Positions 1 to 6,863 of a stretch of 33,526 nt of DNA are shown piece by piece (within the stretch, counting starts at the first letter, position 1; each line of letters starts with the position of its first letter). A program made the translations under genes and the position numbers. Below the pieces are notes generated by a model that was not told where the DNA came from, ran no database searches, and saw only the letters and a list, made by a program, of their open reading frames with translations. The stretch is from Actinomycetes bacterium (lineage in GTDB: Bacteria; Actinomycetota; Acidimicrobiia; Acidimicrobiales; Palsa-688), in contig JAKBAX010000009.1 in assembly GCA_021808785.1 (NCBI GenBank), positions 1-33,526 on the forward strand. The letters run 5' to 3'.

Positions 1-32
1 GGCGACCACCTCAGCTAGTCTCACCTTCCACT

Positions 33-103
33 GCGAGCGTAGTTCAGAGGCAGAACATCAGCTTCCCAAGCTGAGAACGCGGGTTCGATTCCCGTCGCTC
101 GCT
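33..103 (+). tRNA. tRNA-Gly (anticodon CCC); integration site
   Basis: Cloverleaf by eye: acceptor GCGAGCG/CGCTCGC, anticodon stem-loop TCAGC-TTCCCAA-GCTGA, T-arm GCGGGTTCGATTCCCGT; no encoded CCA. Confidence 0.95.
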
Positions 104-1324
104 CTCGGAAAGTCCCTGCTCAGGGGCGCTTTCTAGGGTGGTACCCTCCGGGGGTACAGGACCATTTGGGGTCTCCATACCGCGAGCATGCCGCAGCAGC
201 GGGACGTCCGGCGCGCCTCCTATACGAGTTGCCGCCAATAGGACTTCGTCGAGCGCTGCGGCAATCACCGAATCGCGCCGCTCGGCGGCGTGTTGGTAGC
301 GCTGCGCTGCGGCAGGGGATGCGTGGCCGAGCCTGGCCATCAGCTCCCGGACGCTGGCGCCCTGCTGTGCGGCGAGCGTTCCGGCGGCGTGGCGAAGGTC
401 GTGAAGGTGGATCCCCTGGAGGCCGAGCTCGCCGAGGGCCTTGTGCCATGCGGTGTAAAGCGTCGCTCGTCGGAGGCCCTCAGACAGCGGGCCGGTGAAC
501 ACCAGCTCGGTCGGCTGGTCGGCGGTCACGTAGCGGTCGAGGTGCTCGCCCAGCGCGGCGCTCACCGCGGTGGGGAGGTGGACGGTGCGCTGACCGGCGT
601 CGGTCTTGGGCGCAGTGGTGAGCCGCTCGCCCTTCTTCAGCTCGACGGTCTGGCGCACGACGTGGACCAGGTGGCGGTCGAGGTCGAGGTCGCCTCGTTG
701 CAGACCGAGCAGCTCGCCGAGGCGGAGGCCACCGAACCCGGACAGGAGGACCACGGCGCAGTAGCGCTCCTCGATGGCGGCGGCGATGCGTAGGACGATC
801 TCGGCGTCGATGAAGGGCCTTTCCGGGGAGCGTTCGACGCCGGCGCCGCGGACCTTGCACGGGTTGGCGGCGATGCGCTCGTCTTCGACGGCGGTGTTGA
901 GGATGACCCGGAGAAGTCGGTAGGCCTTGGCGGCTTGCATCGCTCCGGCTTCGTCGGTGACCGCCGCGTGCCAGCGGCGCACGTCCTCGGTGCGCAGCGA
1001 AGCCAGGGTGCGCTTGCCGAGGCGGGGAAGGAGGAACCGGTCGAGGCCGTAGCGATAGAGCTCGACCGTCCGGGGCGCCAGTGGCCGGCCGTCGGGTTTG
1101 CGGCGGGTGGCCAGCCAGGTCGGCGCGTATTCGACGAGGGTGATCTCGCCGCGTCGGGGGTCTATGCGAAGCCCCTTGTCTTCCTCTGCCTCGACCTGGC
1201 GTTTGAATGCTTCGGCGTCCTTGACACGGAGGAAGCTGCGCCGCCTCTCGACGCCGGTGATCCGCCACCGGACGTCGTAGCGAGGTGCGCCGCCGGTGGT
1301 GGTGCGCTTCTGGATGTGGGCCAC
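44..1324 (-). CDS. int: Tyrosine recombinase/integrase (phage integrase family)
   Basis: ORF of 426 aa; catalytic motif region HLHDLRHAAGTLAAQQGASVRELMARLGHASPAAAQRYQHA; adjacent to and overlapping a tRNA gene. Confidence 0.95.
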   Translation of the reverse strand: MAHIQKRTTTGGAPRYDVRWRITGVERRRSFLRVKDAEAFKRQVEAEEDKGLRIDPRRGEITLVEYAPTWLATRRKPDGRPLAPRTVELYRYGLDRFLLPRLGKRTLASLRTEDVRRWHAAVTDEAGAMQAAKAYRLLRVILNTAVEDERIAANPCKVRGAGVERSPERPFIDAEIVLRIAAAIEERYCAVVLLSGFGGLRLGELLGLQRGDLDLDRHLVHVVRQTVELKKGERLTTAPKTDAGQRTVHLPTAVSAALGEHLDRYVTADQPTELVFTGPLSEGLRRATLYTAWHKALGELGLQGIHLHDLRHAAGTLAAQQGASVRELMARLGHASPAAAQRYQHAAERRDSVIAAALDEVLLAATRIGGAPDVPLLRHARGMETPNGPVPPEGTTLESAPEQGLSESERRESNPRSQLGKLMFCL

Positions 1325-1342
1325 GGGTTTCTCCGCCTCGGA

Positions 1343-1783
1343 TCAGGCCCGCACAGGGGCAGGTGCCGGAGGAACGAGCGGCGAGAGTGGCTCCTCGACC
1401 CTCGATGGTAGGGCGGCAGAGCGACCATCTGCGCTCCCGGTGCGGCGGGGGCGCCGGCGGAGACGGTCGACGAGTTCGTCGATCGCTGCGGGAGGGACTC
1501 GGACGGAGCGCCCGACGTGGACGACCTCCAGTTCGCCCGCCTCGACCAGGCGGTAGACCGTGGAGCGTCCGACTCCGAGCCGGTCCGCGGCTTCGGGGAT
1601 GGTCAGCAGCGCCGGCTCGGCGGCCGGCACAGGGGCGGCTTGCGGAGGCGGCGTGTTCGCGGGGCTGCCGTAGATGGTGGTGTCGGGGCCGGCGGCGAGG
1701 ACGGTGAGTCCAGCCTTGGCGAGGGTGATGGCCAGGTCGGGGCCGACGGTGCCGTGGACGACGACGATGCGGCTGGATGCCAT
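1343..1783 (-). CDS. Excisionase-like helix-turn-helix DNA-binding protein
   Basis: LLTIPEAADRLGVGRSTVYRLVEAGELEVVHVGRSVRVPPAAIDELVDRLR is a typical HTH_17/Xis motif; internal ATG at 1783 is preceded by GGAGG; lies immediately upstream of int. Confidence 0.85.
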   Translation of the reverse strand: MASSRIVVVHGTVGPDLAITLAKAGLTVLAAGPDTTIYGSPANTPPPQAAPVPAAEPALLTIPEAADRLGVGRSTVYRLVEAGELEVVHVGRSVRVPPAAIDELVDRLRRRPRRTGSADGRSAALPSRVEEPLSPLVPPAPAPVRA

Positions 1784-2190
1784 GGTGTGCGCCTCCGTGT
1801 CGATGGGGGGTACCGACATATGGGGACACGACCCGGTGGTTCGCGACCGGGTCTATGGAAACGACGCCAGCGCCCTCTGATGGACTCCGGGTGCTGGCGC
1901 CAAATGCCGCATCGCCACTCTCGTCCGGCACCCCTTTTAGCACGGGGGGTGGAACTGCCAACGATACCCCTTCGTCGGAGACGTTGCCCGCTGCGAAGCG
2001 ATCGTTTCAAGTCTGGTTCGGGGCTGAGTGGTGCCGGTTTCGGGGTGTGGGTCGCAGCCGTCGGGTTGGCTCCGGATGGATGCGGGTCTGATTGCGCCCA
2101 GAGGTTCCGGGGGCATTGGGGCGACGATGGTCGACCCTGGTCGGCCGGCGGACGATGGCGGCTAGCGGGTGGCGGCTAGCGTGGTCGGGT

Positions 2191-2391
2191 GTGGGCCGCA
2201 GGGTCGAGGTTGATGATCTTGTGGGTACGCATGAGATCGCGGTTCGCCTTGGTGTGCGTCGACCGCAGGTTGTGCATGATTGGCGTCGCCGTCATGTCGA
2301 TTTTCCTGTGCCTTTGGCGCAGGTGAGCGGCGTTTGGTTGTGGTCGTGGCGGGAGGTCGTCTCGTGGGCTCGCCGCACCGGCCGGGCGTAA
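2191..2391 (+). CDS. Small helix-turn-helix protein (DLVGTHEIAxRLGVxRPQVVHDWRRRH family)
   Basis: VDDLVGTHEIAVRLGVRRPQVVHDWRRRHVDFPVPLAQVSGVWLWSWREVVSWARRTGRA; start codon (GTG 2191) is a best guess within ORF 2092..2391. Confidence 0.7.
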   Translation: MGRRVEVDDLVGTHEIAVRLGVRRPQVVHDWRRRHVDFPVPLAQVSGVWLWSWREVVSWARRTGRA

Positions 2392-2444
2392 AGGCCACCG
2401 GATCCGGTCCGATCCGGTGGCCGGTGCCCGCTTTGTCGTGTCGG

Positions 2445-2627
2445 TTAGCGGCTGGCGGAGAGATGGAAGGAGACACCGGGAAGTAACTCTTGGAGCTGCT
2501 GGCGGATGTGGGCGACGATGTGGTGCACCTCGACGCCGCAGGTGTCGACGAGAACGGCGGTGGTGTGTCGGTCGGCCTGGTCGGGGTCGACCAGGAGTTG
2601 GATGTGCCATTCTTCGAGCAGGACCAC
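2445..2627 (-). CDS. Small hypothetical protein (60 aa)
   Basis: GTG-started reading VVLLEEWHIQLLVDPDQADRHTTAVLVDTCGVEVHHIVAHIRQQLQELLPGVSFHLSASR has globular composition; sits inside a longer artefactual ORF 2445..3113. Confidence 0.55.
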   Translation of the reverse strand: MVLLEEWHIQLLVDPDQADRHTTAVLVDTCGVEVHHIVAHIRQQLQELLPGVSFHLSASR

Positions 2628-2815
2628 GGGTCCCCCCCCCCTATCTGACGGGATGTTGGGCAGAAGGGGAGCGTCACGACGGCACGCTCCGAGCCGGGCT
2701 GCGACAATAATAACGCAGCACGTGGGGGTCGAACGGTCGTCGCCCCTATGGGCGGGTGGTCCGCCGACCGACTGACCGGCGTCGTACGCCGGCCGGTCGC
2801 CAGGTGATCCGGGTG

Positions 2816-3313
2816 TTACAGGTAGCGGGGGCGGCGGAGGAGTGCGCGGGCGGGAATGTCGAGGGGTGTGTCGGGCTGGTTGAGCCCGCCGAGGGCGATG
2901 TAGAGAACAGGTCTCGGTCCGTGGGCCCGGTGGGTGATCTCGTAGCGTCCGGCCAGCCATAGGCCGTCGGCGGTGAGGATCTCTAGGCGGATGCCGCAGT
3001 GGACGTCGTCGCCGAGGAGCGTCCAGTAGCCGTCTGGCCGGTGGCGGTGGAGGAGGCCGGCGTGGTGGCCGGCGGCGACGTCGAGCCACCGGGCGCGTAG
3101 CTGGAGGAAGCATGCCCCTCCGTCATCGGCGTAGGGGTCGTGGTGGGCGGCGGCGTGCTGATCTTGTCGCGGGGCCCGGCCGGTGGTCAGGGTCCAGTGT
3201 TCGACGGTCGTGTCGAGACGTCCGCGGCAGCAGTCGCACTGGACGCTTCCTGCACTGCGGCAGCCGGCGTCGAGGGTGAGTTGCGGGTTGTCGTGTCCCG
3301 GGTAGCGGGTCAT
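2816..3313 (-). CDS. Hypothetical protein (165 aa)
   Basis: ATG at 3313 preceded by AGGAGG; globular composition with CDCC motif and ...LWLAGRYEITH...VLYIALGGLNQPDTPLDIPARALLRRP. Confidence 0.65.
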   Translation of the reverse strand: MTRYPGHDNPQLTLDAGCRSAGSVQCDCCRGRLDTTVEHWTLTTGRAPRQDQHAAAHHDPYADDGGACFLQLRARWLDVAAGHHAGLLHRHRPDGYWTLLGDDVHCGIRLEILTADGLWLAGRYEITHRAHGPRPVLYIALGGLNQPDTPLDIPARALLRRPRYL

Positions 3314-3358
3314 CAGGTTGCCTCCTGGATGGTTGTGTCCGGCTTGTGGTTGTTCGGG

Positions 3359-3515
3359 GTTGTCTCGCCGGGTCGAGCACTTCGGGCTCGACCCGACAAC
3401 TGCGGAGCCCGCCGGGCCGGGAGCGGGCGGTCAAGGGCGGCCCGTCGGGGCCGTCCCGTAGGGACCGGAGCCGCAGGCGGAGGCCCTTGAGGGTTCGATC
3501 CCGGGCTGGCACCAC
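3359..3515 (+). ncRNA. Candidate structured RNA (multi-branched fold); strand inferred
   Basis: In the 509-bp gap between divergent CDS: hairpin GTTGTC(3359)...GGGTCGAGC-acttcgg-GCTCGACCC-GACAAC(3400); GCCCGC/GCGGGC; then an 8-bp closing helix TCAAGGGC(3431-3438)/GCCCTTGA(3483-3490) enclosing GGCCC-gtcg-GGGCC, GTCCC-gta-GGGAC and GCC-gca-GGC hairpins, followed by GGGTTCGATCCC. Confidence 0.45.
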
Positions 3516-3843
3516 CCCTAGGAGGACGTGCCGCCGCGAAGGCAGCCGCGTGACAGGACGTAACCGCGGCAGCCGGTGGGAGGTGAGCGGTTGCTGGCAC
3601 GGGAGGGCCATGTGGCTGGTCTTCCGCCCGGTGTCTGATCTCCGTCCAGTGCCGCTGTCGCGGATTGTGGGGCTGCGACCCCCATATGGGTCACGGTGAC
3701 GTTCAGGTCGGTTGCGGCCGGGATGATCGGCCGACGTGCCCGGCTCGTTGGGTGCCAGGGCCTGATCGGGATCGTCGGCCGAGGCGTCTGGGGCGTGGAT
3801 ATCGTTCGGGCTTCAAGTATGGGTGACCGAGGAGGACGGCTGG

Positions 3844-5424
3844 GTGAAGGGCCGGTGGGTGCTGACGGCGGCGGGAGCGTCGATCGTGTTGTTGATGATC
3901 GCTGGCGCGACGGATTTCGCCGTAAACCATGTGCCGCCGACTCCGGTGAGGGTCGGTGGGGTGACGGTCACGAACGCATTGACCGCTGATGACACGGCAC
4001 TCGCCGATTACCAGACGCAGGGGCCGGGGCCGGACAGCTACAGCGGCCGGCAGGGTTGCTATTTCGCGAGTGAGCCGGGCGGGGCGGCGAACGGGTTCAT
4101 CAGCTGCGGTCCGAGCGTGGCCAGTCAGATCTTCGAGGGTGCCTGGTACTTCTACAGTTTCAGCCTGTCACCGGGCGGAGGGTTGATCACCAAGGTGACC
4201 TCGGCTTCTACCGCCGAGGGGAACCTGCCGGTCGGGTCGCAGCTGGTCGACCCGCACGGCTGGACAGGGACGGTGGGACCAGAGCAGAACGCGATCGTGT
4301 CTTCGACTTACGCGTCTGCGCATTCTGCCGTCGGCAGCCTCACCGCGTCCGGTGTGCTCGGCCTGCTGGTAGCGGGGGGGATGGCGCTGGCGTTGCCGGG
4401 AGCCCGCCGCCGTCGGTTCGCGGTTTCGCAGGCGCAGCGGGCGGAGACGGAGGCGGCGATGTCGCGTAGGGCGTCGTTCGGGGTGGTCTCGGCGTGGGCG
4501 CGCGCGGCACCGGTGGTGCCGCCGTCCCCGACGCTCGTCCCCTACCACCCGCCGGCTGTCCCGGCCGCGCCGCCGTCTGCTGTGCCGATCGTGCCGGTGA
4601 TGCCTGCCCGGCCGGTCGTGCGTCTCGCCGAGGCCAGCGGCAGCTGTGATGTGGAGCCAGTCGCGGAGCCGGCTCCAGCGGTGTGGTCGGGGCCGGCGGT
4701 GCTGGTTCTCGGTCCGGTGGTGACGGTCGGCTGGGTGAAGGCACCCGACCGGCGGGTGCTGGTCGAGCTGGCGGCCTTCTTGGTCACCCACCAAGAGCGG
4801 CGGGTGACCGTCGCCGACCTGCGGGAGGCGGTGTGGCCTGCGAACCCGTCCCGCCCCGATGTCGAGGTCAAGGCCGAGACGGTGGTGCAGCAGATGTCCC
4901 GTTTGCGCCGCTGCCTGGGTGCCGAGCATTTCCCCGACGGCAGCGGGAAGACTGGCTGGAAATTGGCGTCGAGCGTGTCGTCGGACTGGTTCCGGTTCCA
5001 GGCCCTGGCGGAGGCAGCCCGCCACGCGGAGGGGGACCGCCGGTCGGAGATCCGCCGGGAGGCCTTGGCACTGGTGCGGGGTCGTCCCTTCGCCGGGGTG
5101 GGGGACGGGACGTACTCGTGGGTGTGGGATCAGATGCTGGTGTCGGAGATGGAGGCGGCCATCGTGTCTTTGGCCCACTCCGTTGCCGAGGATTATCTGG
5201 CGGTGGGGCAGGCGAGGCTGGCGGAATGGGCGGCTCGACGTGGGCTGCTGGCCGTGCCGGCCGACGAGCAGCTACTCGCCGACCGGATGACCGCCGCGTT
5301 GGCCGACGGCGGTCCGGGCGGCCTGGAACGGGCATGGCGTGACGCCCGGGCGACCCTTGGCACGCAAGCGACCGACGGTCCGTTGGCCGGCGTCTACGAG
5401 CAACTACGCCCCAAGCCCGCCTGA
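3844..5424 (+). CDS. Membrane-anchored BTAD-type transcriptional regulator
   Basis: ORF to 5424; N-terminal TM (WVLTAAGASIVLLMIAGATDFAV), ~140-aa predicted external segment, second TM (GVLGLLVAGGMALAL), Pro-rich linker, then winged-helix/BTAD-like C-terminus (VLVELAAFLVTHQERRVTVADLREAVWP...). GTG 3844 has GAGGAGG seven nt upstream. Confidence 0.8.
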   Translation: MKGRWVLTAAGASIVLLMIAGATDFAVNHVPPTPVRVGGVTVTNALTADDTALADYQTQGPGPDSYSGRQGCYFASEPGGAANGFISCGPSVASQIFEGAWYFYSFSLSPGGGLITKVTSASTAEGNLPVGSQLVDPHGWTGTVGPEQNAIVSSTYASAHSAVGSLTASGVLGLLVAGGMALALPGARRRRFAVSQAQRAETEAAMSRRASFGVVSAWARAAPVVPPSPTLVPYHPPAVPAAPPSAVPIVPVMPARPVVRLAEASGSCDVEPVAEPAPAVWSGPAVLVLGPVVTVGWVKAPDRRVLVELAAFLVTHQERRVTVADLREAVWPANPSRPDVEVKAETVVQQMSRLRRCLGAEHFPDGSGKTGWKLASSVSSDWFRFQALAEAARHAEGDRRSEIRREALALVRGRPFAGVGDGTYSWVWDQMLVSEMEAAIVSLAHSVAEDYLAVGQARLAEWAARRGLLAVPADEQLLADRMTAALADGGPGGLERAWRDARATLGTQATDGPLAGVYEQLRPKPA

Positions 5425-5474
5425 CCACCCCGGGCTGCAGCACCTTCGGCACCCATCTGCTTTCCCCTACCGCC

Positions 5475-6863
5475 TCAAGGGATTGGCGACGCCCAGCAGT
5501 GGATGACGGCTGCACGGCCGGGAGGCCGGCCGGGTTGGATGACGAGCATGGTGCCTGGCTGCTGGTGGTGGACCTGGTCGAGGGGGATGACCCGCCGCCG
5601 TTCCCAGGTGGTGGTCCGCTGGATCGGGTGATCCCCGGTCCACCAGCCGACCGGACGGGTGGTGGATGTGATCGGATAGTGGTCCTCTCCGCCGAGCGCG
5701 GAGACCAGCTCGAGGGTGCGCATGTCGGCGACGCCGGGCAGGACGACCTTGGTGCCGAAGAGGGTGAGGAACCCCTCCGCTGCGGCGCCCCACCGGAGGC
5801 GAGCTTGGGACAGGTCCTGGAGGCAGGCCATGGTCACCAGGCCCTGCCCGGCGCCCTCGGCGACGATGGAGGGCAGGTTGGGGAGCGGGGCGATGTTGGC
5901 GACCTCGTCGAGCGCCCACACCACCGGCGGCCAGCCCGGTTCGCGTCGGTATACGGCGCGACGTAACCGGTCCAAGAGGGCGACGACGACCGGGGCGAGC
6001 TGTTCCTGGTCGGCGGCGGGCGCGCACAGGTACAGGGTGTCGGAGGAGCGGACGAAGGCGTCGGGGTCGAAGTTCGGTTTGGCGGCGACGGCGAGGGCGT
6101 CGGGGGACCGGTAGGCGGCGAGGATCCCTGCGGCGGTGGAGAAGATGCCGGAGCGTTCCCGCTCGTCGGTTCCGGCGATCCCCGAGAGCGTCTCGCCGGC
6201 CATCTCATCACCGCCCCGGCGGGCGAGGAGCCCGGCCGGTTCGGCCACGTCGCGGCGCAGCACCCATCGCAGCACCCACGACACGTCGAGCCCGGACTGG
6301 GCGGCGGCGTGGAGGAGCGGGGCAAGGAGCGCTTCGGCTCGTTCGCTCCAGTGGTCGCCGTTGAGACCGGTTCGTTGCTGGCGGATAGCGGACCGGGCGA
6401 GGACGTGGGCGGCGGCGACTGCTTCGCGCCAGTCCTCGCAGCCTGGCACCGGCGACCAAGACAGGCGTGTCAACCCGTCGGGGAGGGGAACGGTGCCGGA
6501 CGGGTCGAACAGCCACAGCCGGCCCCGCCGGGCCCGGGTGGGGGCGGTCCAGCCGATCACGTCGGTCTTGGTAGAGGTGGTGACGACGGCGCCGGGCGCG
6601 AGCTGCACGTTGGGGACGACCAGGGCGGTGGTCTTGCCGGAGCGGGGCGGCCCGAGGACCAGCACGCACTGTTCGGGGCCGGCGAGCACCGGGCCGACGC
6701 TGCCGCCGCCGAGGAACAGGCCCTGCCATCTGGGCAGCTGGTGGAGCGGAACGTAGCCCTCCTGGGCCTGAGGTGCCGTCTGGCGGGGCGGGGTGGGCGG
6801 CGGCCAGCGGTGCATGTCTTCCCGGCTGGTGTCGGGCTCGCCGGCTGCGGTCACCTCGACCAC
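5475..6863 (-). CDS. Type IV coupling protein (VirD4/TraD/TraG-like ATPase)
   Basis: Walker A LGPPRSGKTTALVVPN; VVWALDEVANIAPLPNLPSIVAEGAGQGL; SWSPVPGCEDW; adjacent to MobF relaxase with 4-nt-scale overlap. Confidence 0.9.
   Translation of the reverse strand: MVEVTAAGEPDTSREDMHRWPPPTPPRQTAPQAQEGYVPLHQLPRWQGLFLGGGSVGPVLAGPEQCVLVLGPPRSGKTTALVVPNVQLAPGAVVTTSTKTDVIGWTAPTRARRGRLWLFDPSGTVPLPDGLTRLSWSPVPGCEDWREAVAAAHVLARSAIRQQRTGLNGDHWSERAEALLAPLLHAAAQSGLDVSWVLRWVLRRDVAEPAGLLARRGGDEMAGETLSGIAGTDERERSGIFSTAAGILAAYRSPDALAVAAKPNFDPDAFVRSSDTLYLCAPAADQEQLAPVVVALLDRLRRAVYRREPGWPPVVWALDEVANIAPLPNLPSIVAEGAGQGLVTMACLQDLSQARLRWGAAAEGFLTLFGTKVVLPGVADMRTLELVSALGGEDHYPITSTTRPVGWWTGDHPIQRTTTWERRRVIPLDQVHHQQPGTMLVIQPGRPPGRAAVIHCWASPIP

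Noticed and set aside
104-157. Hairpins CCCT/AGGG and GTACCC/GGGTAC just after the tRNA
   Set aside because: Could be a terminator or att arm sites but they lie in the int 3' coding region and are short; not enough to call.
480-1961. 493-aa minus-strand ORF overlapping int and xis
   Set aside because: Arg/Pro-rich shadow frame of the real int and xis genes, typical of high-GC DNA.
3488-3512. GGGTTCGATCCC followed by ...GGCACCACC looks like a tRNA 3' end
   Set aside because: T-stem positions do not pair beyond GGG/CCC and no acceptor or anticodon arms fit; kept only as part of the structured RNA candidate.
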